64,000 nt of DNA, from NCBI RefSeq assembly GCF_028206995.1, contig NZ_JAQLFL010000007.1:1-64000 (forward strand), read 5' to 3'. This document shows, in pieces, positions 22,433 through 31,190 of this stretch. The first letter of the stretch is position 1, and every line of letters starts with the position of its first letter. The stretch is from Collinsella aerofaciens. Lineage in GTDB: Bacteria > Actinomycetota > Coriobacteriia > Coriobacteriales > Coriobacteriaceae. Position numbers and translations under genes: made by a program. The notes beneath the pieces were generated by a model that was not told where the DNA came from, ran no database searches, and saw nothing but the letters and a program-made list of their open reading frames with translations.

Positions 22433-24928
22433 ATGACCGCAACCGCCAGTCGAACCACCAACCGCAGACCCGAGCTCTTGGCCCCCGCCGGAGGCCCCGA
22501 GCCCTTTGCCGCCGCACTCGCTGCCGGCGCCGATGCCATCTACTGCGGCATGGGCAGCTTCAACGCCCGCCGCAAGGCAACGAACTTTACCGACGAGGCC
22601 TTTGAGCAGGCCTGCCGCGCCGCGCACCTGGCCGGCTCGCGCGTCTACGTCACGGTCAACATCGTCATCAAGCAGTCCGAGATGGGCGATGCGCTGCAAC
22701 TCATCCATCGCTGCTCCACGCTGGGCGCCGACGCCTTCATTATCCAGGACTGGGGCCTGTTCTTTGAGGTCAAGCGCACCATGCCCGGCATCGAGACGCA
22801 TATCTCGACCCAGGCGAACATCCACGATGACCGCGGGACTATCTGGTGCCGTGAGCAGGGCGCCGACCGCGTGACCTTGTCGCGCGAGCTCTCCATCGAC
22901 GAGATCGCCGCCATCCACGACGCCGCGCCTGACGTTGACCTGGAGGTCTTTAGCCACGGTGCCATCTGCTTTTGCTACTCGGGCCTGTGCCTGCTGTCGA
23001 GCTTTGCCATGGCGGGACGCTCGGCCAACCGCGGCATGTGCGCTCAGCCCTGTCGCCTGCCTTACGAGCTGATCGACGAGAACGGCCGTTCGCTCTCCCC
23101 TGCCGGTCGCGAGCGCGCGCTGTGCCCACGTGACACCAACACGTCGCAGCTTGTTCGCCGTCTGTATGACGCCGGCGCCGCATCGCTCAAGCTCGAGGGC
23201 CGCATGAAAGCCCCCGATTATGTGTACTCCATCGTCGACGTGTATCGCCATCAGATTAATGACATGCTGGCCGATGTTTCGACCTCTAAGGATGAAGAGG
23301 CCGCCCGCCAGCGCCAGCTCAAGCGCTGCTTTAACCGCGACTTCACGCACGCCTACCAAGACGGTACCTCGGGTGACGAGATGATGAGCTACGAGCGCTC
23401 CAACAACCGCGGCCAGATCGTGGGCACGGTGCTGGGCAGCCGCCCGGCCAACCGCGATGTGCGCGGCCTCAAGCCCGACGACCGCCGTCGCCGCGCCGCC
23501 ATCGCCCGCATTGAGCTGTTTGAACCCGTAGGCAAGGGCGACCTGCTGGAGCTTCGTCATGACGATGAGTTCGACCAGTTCCTGACCACCATCGCCGCCG
23601 AGGATGCCGCCGCGGGCGACATCATCGACTGCCGCGTGCCTCGCAGCATGCCCGAGGGCTGCCGTGTGCGCGTGATTCGAAGCCAGCGCGCTATCGACGC
23701 CGCCGGGGCTGCGCTCAAGCGCGACGTGCTGCGCCGCCGCGCCGTAGACGTGTCCGTTGTGGCGCGTCTGGGCGAGCCGTTTACCGTTACGCTCAGCTGC
23801 CGCGACGACCCCGCGCTCACCGCCACTGCCACGGGCTTTACCGTCGAGGCCGCCAAGACCCGCGCGGTCGAGGCTTCCGATCTGGTAGAGCATGTGGGCC
23901 GCATGGGGTCCTCGCCCTTTGAGGCCGCGAGCTTTGATGTGGCACTCGATGAGGGCTGTGGCATGGGCTTCTCCGCTGTGCACAAGGTGCGCACCGCCGC
24001 CTGCAAGGCTCTGGAGGAGGCCATTCTGGCGCCGTATGAGGAGCGTGTCCGCACGCTCGAGCTGCCGGCGATTGTAACCAGTGATTCCCGCCCCGCGCCT
24101 GAGCACTACCGCGATGAGCCGCAGATCTGCGCCACCGTCACCTCGCTCGAGGCCGCCGAGGCAGCGCGCGCGGAGGGTGCAACGCGCATCTACATGACCA
24201 CCGACGCGCTCGATGCGGCCGAGCTCTCCCCCGCCGATACGCTTGAGCAGGGCATCGTGCCCGTGCTCGACGAGGTCTGCCGCGCCGTTGACCACGTCCG
24301 CGTTGACCCGTGGATACAGGCTGGAGCGACTGTCGCCGTCGGCAATATCTCCGAGCTTGCTACTGCCGCGCAGACCGGCGCCACGGCCGAGATCCGATCC
24401 TGCCTGCCCGTGCACAACACGCCTTGCATGGAGGCACTTGCCGAGCGCGGAGCCGGCGCGTTTTGGCTTTCGCCCGAGATCACGCTCGACGAGATTATCT
24501 CGCTTGGCACCTCCGCGCCCGCAGCCCTGGGCATCACCGTGTTCGGCCGCCCGCGCGTTATGACGAGCGAGCACTGCATCCTGCAGGTGGCCAACGGTTG
24601 TATCCACGATTGTGCCAGCTGCCGCCTGCGCGTCCGCAAGCTGTCGCTCAAGAATATCGACGGCAAGGTCATGCCCGTGCGTACCGACATCCACGGCCGC
24701 TCACGCCTGTACGATGCCTACCCTATCGACCTCACGCCGCAGGTTCCGCAGCTGCTCGATGCCGGCGTGCGCCGTCTTATGGTTGACGGAACCCTGCTCG
24801 AAGCCGATGAGATTGGCCGTGCCGTTGCTCGTGTCCGCCGCGCCATTGAGGCAGCTCAGGCAGGTCGCAAGCCCGCTGCCCGCCTGCGCGGCGCCACCTC
24901 GGGCTGCATGTTTGTGGGAATTAGCTAA
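22433..24928 (+). CDS. U32 family protein, RlhA-like (23S rRNA C2501 hydroxylation family)
   Basis: 831 aa, with the U32 domain at the N-terminus (RPELLAPAGGPEPFAAAL; GADAIYCGMGSFNARRKATNF) and the family signature KLEGRMKAPDYVYSIVDVYR near residue 255. A long C-terminal half contains the DUF3656-like part. A later Cys-rich group (CILQVANGCIHDCASCRLR) may bind an iron-sulfur cluster. E. coli members RlhA and TrhP hydroxylate rRNA or tRNA, and older names call them peptidases or collagenases. The start ATG has AAGGCAGG upstream. It is followed 15 bp later by an RNA pseudouridine synthase, which supports an RNA-modification role. Confidence 0.85.
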   Translation: MTATASRTTNRRPELLAPAGGPEPFAAALAAGADAIYCGMGSFNARRKATNFTDEAFEQACRAAHLAGSRVYVTVNIVIKQSEMGDALQLIHRCSTLGADAFIIQDWGLFFEVKRTMPGIETHISTQANIHDDRGTIWCREQGADRVTLSRELSIDEIAAIHDAAPDVDLEVFSHGAICFCYSGLCLLSSFAMAGRSANRGMCAQPCRLPYELIDENGRSLSPAGRERALCPRDTNTSQLVRRLYDAGAASLKLEGRMKAPDYVYSIVDVYRHQINDMLADVSTSKDEEAARQRQLKRCFNRDFTHAYQDGTSGDEMMSYERSNNRGQIVGTVLGSRPANRDVRGLKPDDRRRRAAIARIELFEPVGKGDLLELRHDDEFDQFLTTIAAEDAAAGDIIDCRVPRSMPEGCRVRVIRSQRAIDAAGAALKRDVLRRRAVDVSVVARLGEPFTVTLSCRDDPALTATATGFTVEAAKTRAVEASDLVEHVGRMGSSPFEAASFDVALDEGCGMGFSAVHKVRTAACKALEEAILAPYEERVRTLELPAIVTSDSRPAPEHYRDEPQICATVTSLEAAEAARAEGATRIYMTTDALDAAELSPADTLEQGIVPVLDEVCRAVDHVRVDPWIQAGATVAVGNISELATAAQTGATAEIRSCLPVHNTPCMEALAERGAGAFWLSPEITLDEIISLGTSAPAALGITVFGRPRVMTSEHCILQVANGCIHDCASCRLRVRKLSLKNIDGKVMPVRTDIHGRSRLYDAYPIDLTPQVPQLLDAGVRRLMVDGTLLEADEIGRAVARVRRAIEAAQAGRKPAARLRGATSGCMFVGIS

Positions 24929-24943
24929 CCGAAAGGCTTACAC

Positions 24944-25603
24944 GTGAACGAAGAACCTCAAGTCCTCTACTGCGACGCCTGGCTCATGGCCATCGATAAG
25001 CCCGCCGGCATGATCGTCCACGGCGACGGCACCGCTGAGCGCACACTTACCGACTACGCCAGCGACCTTTTGCTGGCGATGGGCGACGGCTTTGCCGCGA
25101 CCGACATGCAGCCGCTCAACCGCCTGGACCGCAACACCACCGGCGTGGTGCTGTTCTCGCTCGACAAGCAGACGCAGCCCGCCTTTGACCAGATGGTGAA
25201 CGACCACGCCTTCGAAAAGCACTATCTGGCGCTGGCCGAGGGCAAGATCGACTGGAACGAGAAGCTCATCGACAAGCCCATCGCCCGCGACCGTCACGAC
25301 AGCCGAAAGATGCGCGTCGGCGCCAGCGGCAAGCCGTCTCAAACTCGCGTGAAGGTGCTCAAACGTCTTAAGAGCCGTCGTGGCCTGCCCGCGCGCTCGT
25401 ATATCGATGTCGAGTTGCTCACCGGCCGCAAGCACCAAATCCGTGTTCACCTGGCAAGCGAGCATCATCCCCTGGTTGGCGACGACCTGTACGGAACGCC
25501 GCGCCCCTGCGGCCTGATGCTCCACGCCCACAGCGTGTCCTTCACGCATCCCGTAACCGGCGAGCACATCCACATCGAAGCCCCCTGCCCCTGGGAGCCC
25601 TAA
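24944..25603 (+). CDS. RluA family 23S rRNA/tRNA pseudouridine synthase
   Basis: 219-aa RluA-type synthase that converts uridine to pseudouridine in RNA. The catalytic motif is LNRLDRNTTGVVLFS, with the Asp in RLD. Further blocks are KHYLALAEG, ELLTGRKHQIRVHLA and GDDLYG. It lacks the S4 RNA-binding domain found in longer members, so it is of the short type. It starts with GTG, preceded by GAAAGG 7 nt before, and is in an operon with the U32 gene. The exact RNA site is not predictable. Confidence 0.92.
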   Translation: MNEEPQVLYCDAWLMAIDKPAGMIVHGDGTAERTLTDYASDLLLAMGDGFAATDMQPLNRLDRNTTGVVLFSLDKQTQPAFDQMVNDHAFEKHYLALAEGKIDWNEKLIDKPIARDRHDSRKMRVGASGKPSQTRVKVLKRLKSRRGLPARSYIDVELLTGRKHQIRVHLASEHHPLVGDDLYGTPRPCGLMLHAHSVSFTHPVTGEHIHIEAPCPWEP

Positions 25604-25639
25604 ACCACCACAATGGGGACAGGCACCTTTGTGGTGGTT
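25603..25639. repeat. REP-like palindrome R5
   Basis: AACCACCACAA, core TGGGGACAGGCACC, then TTTGTGGTGGTT. The same 37 bp are present exactly at 27735-27771. TTTTG follows, so it may also end transcription of the pseudouridine synthase gene. Confidence 0.85.
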
Positions 25640-25668
25640 TTGCCGCAATGGTTCAACCGCGGTCCCAA

Positions 25669-25969
25669 AATGTCTCGATCTGTAACAGTTAGAACCCATT
25701 TTCCGGTCTATCTGTTACAGATCGAGACATTCAAATCCCCCTTAAGGGAAAATCTCAATCTATAACAATAACTCGGCAAAATCGGTCCCAGATGTTACAG
25801 ATTGAGATATTCGGATCCCACCGGAGAAATCATCTCGATCTGTAACATCTGGAGCCCGCATTTTGACCTTCCTGTTACAGATTGAGACGTTATGGGACCA
25901 CCGGGAAAAATATCTCAGCTTGTAACATCTGGAACCCATATCCCTCTCTTCCTGTTACAGATCGAGACA
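25669..25969. repeat. Four long hairpins at exact 80-bp spacing
   Basis: Left arms begin at 25671, 25751, 25831 and 25911. The first has 20-bp perfect arms (core TGTCTCGATCTGTAACAG and its complement) around 23 nt. The others keep the same arm sequence with a few changes, while loops and the roughly 20-nt spacers vary. There is no coding frame. It lies between two convergent genes, just before the shared terminator at 25984. Confidence 0.92.
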
Positions 25970-25983
25970 AATCCCCAAACAGC

Positions 25984-26022
25984 AAAAGGCGGCAACGTCC
26001 CTGGTGGACGTTGCCGCCTTTC
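25984..26022. terminator. Bidirectional terminator before the PTS IIBC gene end
   Basis: AAAGGCGGCAACGTCC/GGACGTTGCCGCCTTT, a 16-bp stem with a 5-nt loop and flanking A/T runs. It terminates the minus-strand PTS gene. Confidence 0.92.
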
Positions 26023-26047
26023 CATTGGCAAGACCCTTCCGCTCCCG

Positions 26048-27538
26048 CTACTCGGTAGCCTTGTCGAGAGGCTTCTTAAGGAAGCTCAGAACCAAGCAGC
26101 CGACCACAGCGCCGATAGCAAGGGCCAACAGGTACTGCGCCGGGTTCGTGATGACCGCGATAACCCAGGCGCCACCGTGCGGAGCGGGGCTCGCGCAACC
26201 AAAGAGCATCGACAGACCGCCGGCGGTCGCAGATCCCAGGATGCAGGCGGGCAACACGCGAAGCGGATCGGCCGCGGCAAAGGGAATGGCACCCTCGGTG
26301 ATAAACGACAGACCCATGATGTAGTTCACCAGGCCTGCCTTGCGATCGGCCTCGGTCCAGCGGTTCTTAAAGAACGTCGTGGAGAGCGCGATGACCAGCG
26401 GCGGTACCATACCGCCCGCCATGACGGCAGCCATAATCATATTGCCCTGCAGCGTTTGCTCGGCAAGGGTCGCGGTGCCAAAGACATATGCGGCCTTGTT
26501 GATGGGACCACCCATGTCGGTCGCCTGCATGCCGGCGCAGATAATGCCCAAAAGAACGATACTCGTGCCCGAAAGACCGTTGAGCGCGCCGCTAATGGCG
26601 GTGTTGATAACGCCCATAATCGGGTTAACGGCCATCATAAAGAGACTCGTAAAGAGAATGCCCAGCACGGGGTAGATGAGCATGGGCTTGATACCGTCGA
26701 GCGACTCGGGTAGCACGCTTGCAGCCTTCTTGAGCGCATTGACGATAATGCCGGCGGCAAAACCGACCAGCAGCGCGCCCAAAAAGCCAGCAGAGACAAG
26801 CTGAGCCTGGGCATCGGCATCCATTGCCGTGGTGAGATAGCCCAACGTAAAGCCCTGCTTTGCAATCCAGCCACCCACAAAGCCCGCGGCCAAGCCCGGA
26901 CGGTCAGCAATGGACATGGCAATATAGCCCGCAAGGATGGGGAGCATAAAGTTGAACGCCTGGTTGCCCGCAAGGTTAAAGAAGGCCGCGACCGGAGTGC
27001 TGTGGCCGTATGCGCTCGTGCCCAGTCCCGCCTGGTCCAGCAAGAACGAAAGCGCCATGAGGATGCCGCCGCCAACAACAAAGGGGAGCATGTGCGAAAC
27101 GCCGTTCATCAGGTCCTTATAGACCCTGCGGCCCAAACCCTCGGATTCGCCCTCGGCAGCCGCCTGTACCGCGGCGCCGCCGGACACATGATGAATAGGC
27201 GCATTGCCCGCAAGCGCAATATTGATAAGTTCCTCGGCGTCATTAATGCCACGCGTCACCGCACAGGAGTAAACCGACTTGCCATCGAAGCGATCGAGCT
27301 CGACATTTTTATCCGCCGCAATGATGACACCCTTGGCACCAGCGATGTCTGCCGCGGTCAGTACATTTTTAGCGCCGCCCGAACCCTGAGTCTCGACCTT
27401 AATGCTCACGCCCATCTTGGCTGCCTGGTCTTCCAACCCTTTGGCCGCCATAAATGTGTGAGCAATGCCCGTTGGACATGCCGTGATGGCAACGACATCG
27501 TAAGTGCCGCCCCCAACCTTCTCGTTTGCAGCTGACAT
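26048..27538 (-). CDS. PTS fructose-type transporter subunit IIBC
   Basis: 496-aa sugar permease of the phosphotransferase system, fructose/mannitol family. The N-terminal IIB domain carries the phosphorylated Cys21 in ITACPTGIAHTFMAAKGLE. A linker rich in Ala/Gly precedes the IIC membrane domain, about residue 140 to the end (HMLPFVVGGGILMALSFLLDQ is the first helix). There is no IIA domain. The start has AAAGGAGG. It is downstream of a DeoR-type regulator and an oxidoreductase on the same strand, but separated from them by two hairpins. The sugar is not certain; a fructose-like substrate is expected. Confidence 0.93.
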   Translation of the reverse strand: MSAANEKVGGGTYDVVAITACPTGIAHTFMAAKGLEDQAAKMGVSIKVETQGSGGAKNVLTAADIAGAKGVIIAADKNVELDRFDGKSVYSCAVTRGINDAEELINIALAGNAPIHHVSGGAAVQAAAEGESEGLGRRVYKDLMNGVSHMLPFVVGGGILMALSFLLDQAGLGTSAYGHSTPVAAFFNLAGNQAFNFMLPILAGYIAMSIADRPGLAAGFVGGWIAKQGFTLGYLTTAMDADAQAQLVSAGFLGALLVGFAAGIIVNALKKAASVLPESLDGIKPMLIYPVLGILFTSLFMMAVNPIMGVINTAISGALNGLSGTSIVLLGIICAGMQATDMGGPINKAAYVFGTATLAEQTLQGNMIMAAVMAGGMVPPLVIALSTTFFKNRWTEADRKAGLVNYIMGLSFITEGAIPFAAADPLRVLPACILGSATAGGLSMLFGCASPAPHGGAWVIAVITNPAQYLLALAIGAVVGCLVLSFLKKPLDKATE

Positions 27539-27660
27539 GTTTCCTCCTTTTGCACAAGCAGGCCCAGCCCTCCCCTTCTGAGGGTCACAACCTGCGTATT
27601 ACCTTGTGTTTGAGTGATTGATAGCGCCGAAGTGACGGCGCTTTTAAGCGATATCTATAC

Positions 27661-27732
27661 GATGGCCCCGGCGGGCATGATCACGTCGTATGGAAACAGG
27701 GGTACTGGGAAATCATGCCCGACGGGGCCATC
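27661..27732. repeat. 21-bp inverted repeat with 30-nt loop upstream of the PTS gene
   Basis: GATGGCCCCGGCGGGCATGAT (split here as GATGGCCCCG and GCGGGCATGAT) pairs with its complement at 27712-27732 with one mismatch. No T-run follows. It lies 123 bp before the PTS start, in the likely leader. A smaller hairpin GCGCCG/CGGCGC follows toward the gene. It could be an attenuator. Confidence 0.7.
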
Positions 27733-27734
27733 GG

Positions 27735-27771
27735 AACCACCACAATGGGGACAGGCACCTTTGTGGTGGTT
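27735..27771. repeat. REP-like palindrome R6, identical to R5
   Basis: The same 37 bp as at 25603-25639, with arms ACCACCACAA and core GGGGACAGG, placed after the DeoR gene stop. Confidence 0.85.
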
Positions 27772-27793
27772 TTGGCCTTACTTCGCCCCGTTG

Positions 27794-28540
27794 CTAAACC
27801 GTGATGACGTTTTCCATCGTCTGGTACTTGGCGGGCACCTCGCCCGCGGTGATAACCGTTGCGTCACGGAAGTCCGCGAATTTTACGGGAGCCACCATGC
27901 CAAACTTACTGGCGTCCGAGATTACGAAGCGTTTGGCTGTATGGCGCATCGAGATACGCTTGACCTGCGCTTCCTCGATATCGGGCGTCGTAAAGCCCTG
28001 CTCGGCGGCAATGCCGTTAGAACCCCAAAAGCCGCAGTTAAAGTTGTAGCGGTCTAGGGTTGCCAGAGCATCGGGGCCAACGAGCGCCTCGGTCTCGGGT
28101 TTAAGCTCGCCGCCCAGCACCACGGTGCGCATGCCGCGCACAGCGAGATGCTGAGCATGGAGCACGGAATCAGTCACATAGGTGACCGATTCGAGATGCG
28201 GAAGATGCTCGATGAGTCTGAGCGTTGTCGAACCCGAGTCGATGTATACAAAGCTCTCGGGCTCCACAAGCGCCGCCGCACGGGCGCAGATACGCTCCTT
28301 GTCGTCGTTATGGAGGTCGCTGCGCTCATTGAGCGTTAGGTCGCGCGTCACGTGCGCGCGTTCAAGACTCGTCGCTCCGCCGTGGACCTTGGCGATGCGG
28401 TGCGCTCGATCGAGCGTCTGCAGGTCGCGCCGAATGGTAGACGCCGTCACGCCCAGGGTATCGGCAAGCTCTGGCACAGTAACCGAGCCAGCCTGCTGCA
28501 CCATCGACACAATCGCGTTGAGCCTATCTTCCGCAAGCAT
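27794..28540 (-). CDS. DeoR/GlpR family transcriptional regulator
   Basis: A 248-aa sugar-responsive repressor type. The N-terminal winged helix-turn-helix is RLNAIVSMVQQAGSVTVPEL then LGVTASTIRRDLQTLD (about residues 6-52). The C-terminal DeoR sensor domain has the family's sugar-phosphate-binding blocks (YIDSGSTTLRLIEHLP and NGIAAEQGFTTPD). The start ATG is 3 nt after the oxidoreductase stop, with GAGGAGGAG within that gene's end, so the two are co-transcribed. It probably controls these genes and the downstream PTS IIBC. The ligand is unknown. Confidence 0.94.
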   Translation of the reverse strand: MLAEDRLNAIVSMVQQAGSVTVPELADTLGVTASTIRRDLQTLDRAHRIAKVHGGATSLERAHVTRDLTLNERSDLHNDDKERICARAAALVEPESFVYIDSGSTTLRLIEHLPHLESVTYVTDSVLHAQHLAVRGMRTVVLGGELKPETEALVGPDALATLDRYNFNCGFWGSNGIAAEQGFTTPDIEEAQVKRISMRHTAKRFVISDASKFGMVAPVKFADFRDATVITAGEVPAKYQTMENVITV

Positions 28541-28543
28541 CGC

Positions 28544-29623
28544 TTACTCCTCCTCGGGGTACACGACTCCCCAGTCGGCGCGGAGCTTGGTCATAAGCTC
28601 CATAACATCATAAGCATAATCCAGCAGCTCGCGCTTGGAGTCGTCGCCGGCAACCGCCTTCTCGAGGTCGGCCATCTCGTAGCACAGGGCATAAGCCTCG
28701 GTGCCGGCGTGGACCTCCTCGCGGTGGCCGTCCGCAGTCCACACAATGGTCGCGTGATCGGCACGCGGATACTCGTTGACCTCGATATAGCACTTGTCAA
28801 AGCTGATGACCGAGCGCTTGGGCTGCTTGGAGTGAAGCGTAAGACTCACAACACCCAGCTGCTGCTCGGCATTACGGCAGACGATGCCGCCCGCAACGTC
28901 AACGCCGGTCTCACAGGTGTTGCCCAGCGAGACAACCTCAGCGGGCTGGCTTGCCATAAAGAGGCGCATAACGGACAGAGCATAGACGCCAATGTCGAGC
29001 ATGGCACCGCCAGCAAGGTTGCGATTGTAGAAACGGTTGGTCAGATCGCCGTACTCCTTGTAGCTGCCAAAGTTGAGCTGAGCGAGGTTCATGCGGCCAA
29101 ACTCAGCGGCATCCATGCGGCGGCGCAGCTCTTGATATAAGGGCATGTGGAGCACCGTTGTAGCGTCCATAAGGACCACGTTATGCTCGTCGGCAATGGC
29201 ACGTGCCTCGTCGAGCTCGGCGGAGTTGAGGGTAATGGCCTTTTCGCAGAGCACGTGCTTGCCAGCTGACAGGGCGGCGCGCAGGTAGGTGATATGCGTG
29301 TTATGCGGAGTGGTGATATAGATCGCGTCGATGTTAGGGTCGGCATAGAGGTCCTCGGCCGTTTCATAGACCTTCTCGATGCCATACTGCTCGGCAAAAG
29401 CTTGAGCCTTTGACAGCGTACGATTAGCGACGCCCGCAAGCTTGCGACCGGCAAGAGCGAGAGACTGGGCCATCTGGTTGGCGATAACGCCGCACCCAAT
29501 CACAGCCCAACGAAGCTCGGGAGCCGTAAAGATATCATCGGGGAACGGCTTGCCCTGGACCGAAGCGAACGCTGCCTTTGCGGCTGCCGCGGAGTCGAGT
29601 GGAGCCTGCTTGGAATCTGCCAT
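28544..29623 (-). CDS. Gfo/Idh/MocA family NAD(P)-dependent oxidoreductase
   Basis: 359 aa. The Rossmann N-terminus begins near residue 33 (LRWAVIGCGVIANQ). The family motif is HVLCEKAITLN, with the conserved EK(x) lysine. The C-terminal GFO_IDH_MocA fold includes GGAMLDIGVYAL. Family members oxidise or reduce sugars, inositols or sugar derivatives. Its operon with a DeoR regulator and the nearby PTS permease suggests a carbohydrate pathway; the substrate is not predictable. AGGAGG precedes the start. Confidence 0.92.
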   Translation of the reverse strand: MADSKQAPLDSAAAAKAAFASVQGKPFPDDIFTAPELRWAVIGCGVIANQMAQSLALAGRKLAGVANRTLSKAQAFAEQYGIEKVYETAEDLYADPNIDAIYITTPHNTHITYLRAALSAGKHVLCEKAITLNSAELDEARAIADEHNVVLMDATTVLHMPLYQELRRRMDAAEFGRMNLAQLNFGSYKEYGDLTNRFYNRNLAGGAMLDIGVYALSVMRLFMASQPAEVVSLGNTCETGVDVAGGIVCRNAEQQLGVVSLTLHSKQPKRSVISFDKCYIEVNEYPRADHATIVWTADGHREEVHAGTEAYALCYEMADLEKAVAGDDSKRELLDYAYDVMELMTKLRADWGVVYPEEE

Positions 29624-29639
29624 ATGTGCCTCCTACATC

Positions 29640-29800
29640 GTGAAAAGTCTTTCATTTCTGACAGCTCTATATTCGCACAAATGCGCGTGTATGTGCGTGC
29701 TTCTGCGTGTATTACCGCTAAATGGTCAAAATTCAGGAGTTAACGGCGCATATACACGTATACTCACGCAATCATACGCACGCAGCTACGCACAGATGCG
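29640..29800. promoter_or_regulatory. Upstream region of the oxidoreductase operon rich in TGCGTG motifs
   Basis: The region holds several copies of TGCGTG(TAT) and of its complement ATACGCACGC in about 100 bp: GCGTGTATGTGCGTG and CTGCGTGTATTACC on one side, CACGTATACTCACGC and CATACGCACGC on the other. Such clusters fit repressor binding, probably by the DeoR protein. No clear -35/-10 pair is assigned. Confidence 0.4.
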
Positions 29801-29807
29801 CATCACC

Positions 29808-29891
29808 TGATCCCCTGGGGACGGAGGAAAACGGATCATCTTTTACGCGGAAAGCTGTGATGATCCGTTGGGGACGGAGGAAAACGGATCA
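29808..29891. repeat. Two tandem REP-like palindromes R3 and R4
   Basis: R3 (29808-29838) and R4 (29861-29891) both read TGATCC-n-GGGGACGGAGGAAAACGG-ATCA, 53 bp apart, each with inverted TGATCC/GGATCA ends. A further GTCCCC-containing tract (GGCTGTCCCCAATGAGTACC) lies at 30011-30030. Nothing else is seen in 29892-30045. Confidence 0.8.
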
Positions 29892-30045
29892 TTTGAGGCG
29901 TCGCGCCAGCCAGCAGTTGCCCTTTTAACCGTTGCCTCACCGAGTTCGCAACAACGCACGAGCTGACCGACTGTCACGCCAGCCTTTCGCGCGCGCAACC
30001 ACTCATTTAAGGCTGTCCCCAATGAGTACCCAATGAGTAGGGATA

Positions 30046-30080
30046 GAAAAAAGGCCCGGGTGCCGTGGCATCCGGGCCTT
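30046..30080 (-). terminator. Terminator of the rplC-rplX operon
   Basis: AGGCCCGGGTGCC/GGCATCCGGGCCT, a stem of 13 bp with a G-T pair, then TTTTTTC on the minus strand, 28 bp after the rplX stop. Confidence 0.93.
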
Positions 30081-30107
30081 TGCTAGCAACTTGATGTTGC
30101 GGGCAGC

Positions 30108-30413
30108 TTAGAACTTGTGGCCGCACTTCTTGCAGACGCGCAGCTTGTTCTTGCCGTCCTTCTCGTGACCGACGCGGGTAACCTTACCGCACTCGGGGCA
30201 AACGAGATTGACGTTGGAGGCGTCGATAGGAGCCTCCTGCGAAACGATGCCGCCCTGCTGGTTGGCAGCGTTGGGCTTGACGGCCTTCTTGACGACCGAA
30301 ACGCCCTCGACAACGACCTTGTTCTCGGCGGGGAGAGCACGCAGGACAACGCCCTGCTTGCCGCGATCCTTACCAGAGAGAACCTGGACCTTATCGCCCT
30401 TCTTGATATACAT
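30108..30413 (-). CDS. rplX: 50S ribosomal protein L24
   Basis: 101 aa, normal length. The KOW motif [18 protein letters not shown] is at the N-terminus. A Cys pair at CPECG and a second at CKKCG near the end suggest a zinc ribbon form of L24. It assists early 50S assembly. Last gene of the operon: a terminator follows, although L5 (rplE) is the usual next gene. GGGGAG lies upstream of the start, and the gap to rplN is 13 bp. Confidence 0.98.
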   Translation of the reverse strand: MYIKKGDKVQVLSGKDRGKQGVVLRALPAENKVVVEGVSVVKKAVKPNAANQQGGIVSQEAPIDASNVNLVCPECGKVTRVGHEKDGKNKLRVCKKCGHKF

Positions 30414-30426
30414 ATATCTCCCCTAA

Positions 30427-30795
30427 CTACAGGGTCTCGGGAGCGAGCGAGACGATCTTCATGTACTTCTTGTCACGAAGCTCGCGAGCGACGGGCCCGA
30501 AGATACGGGTGCCGACGGGCGAACCATCGTTGTTGATGACAACGCAGGCGTTCTCATCAAAGCGAATGTAGGAGCCATCCTTGCGGCGGATCTCCTTAAC
30601 GGTGCGAACGACGACGCAACGGACAACGTCCTTCTTCTTGACGTTGGCGCCAGGGGTAGCCTCCTGGACAGCACCGATGAACACATCGCCGATGCCTGCA
30701 TAACGACGCTTGGAACCGCCAAGCACCTTGATGCAGCGAATCTTGCGAGCGCCGGAGTTGTCGGCGACGTTCAGCATGGTTTGCATCTGAATCAT
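30427..30795 (-). CDS. rplN: 50S ribosomal protein L14
   Basis: 122 aa, full-length. It begins [21 protein letters not shown], the very conserved L14 N-terminus (shown in part), with family blocks [13 protein letters not shown] and [13 protein letters not shown]. It lies at the subunit interface of the 50S. GGAGGAA lies before the ATG. It is preceded by a 118-bp gap after rpsQ with a small GTCG/CGAC hairpin, the largest gap in this half of the operon. Confidence 0.98.
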   Translation of the reverse strand: MIQMQTMLNVADNSGARKIRCIKVLGGSKRRYAGIGDVFIGAVQEATPGANVKKKDVVRCVVVRTVKEIRRKDGSYIRFDENACVVINNDGSPVGTRIFGPVARELRDKKYMKIVSLAPETL

Positions 30796-30913
30796 GGTAG
30801 ATGTTCCTCCGAACTAAGAACCGAAGAGAGGTGCGCTGCCTTTATACGGCCTGTGGTATGCAAGCCAGGCATACGCACATCTTCGGAAACGTACAAGTCG
30901 TAAGAGCGACTGC

Positions 30914-31174
30914 TTATTTAGCGCGCTCGACGACCTCGATGAGGCGCCAACGCTTCATCTTGGACATAGGACGGGTCTCCATAACGCGGACGGTGTCGCC
31001 CACGCCAGCCGTGCACTCCTCGTCGTGAGCGTGCAGCTTCTTGGAGCTGGTCATCATCTTGCCGTACTTGGGGTGACGCTTGCGCTCGGTGATGGTGACA
31101 ACAATGGTCTTGGCACCGGAGACGGAGGTAACGACACCCGTACGGACCTTACGCGAGTTACGCGAATCAGTCAT
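30914..31174 (-). CDS. rpsQ: 30S ribosomal protein S17
   Basis: 86 aa, OB-fold. The conserved stretches RKVRTGVVTSVSGAKTIVV, RHPKYGKMM and HDEECTAGVGDTVRVMETRP are present. It binds 16S rRNA early in assembly. The start has AAGGAGAG. It lies 16 bp after rpmC. Confidence 0.98.
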   Translation of the reverse strand: MTDSRNSRKVRTGVVTSVSGAKTIVVTITERKRHPKYGKMMTSSKKLHAHDEECTAGVGDTVRVMETRPMSKMKRWRLIEVVERAK

Positions 31175-31190
31175 GTTCTCTCCTTAGGTC

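Noticed and set aside
22358..24694. Minus-strand open frame of 778 codons opposite the U32 gene
   Set aside because: Antisense shadow; the plus strand carries conserved U32 motifs.
25669..25969. CRISPR or tRNA-like array for the 80-bp hairpins
   Set aside because: Each unit is palindromic with variable loop and spacer, there are no cas genes, and no tRNA arm pattern is present.
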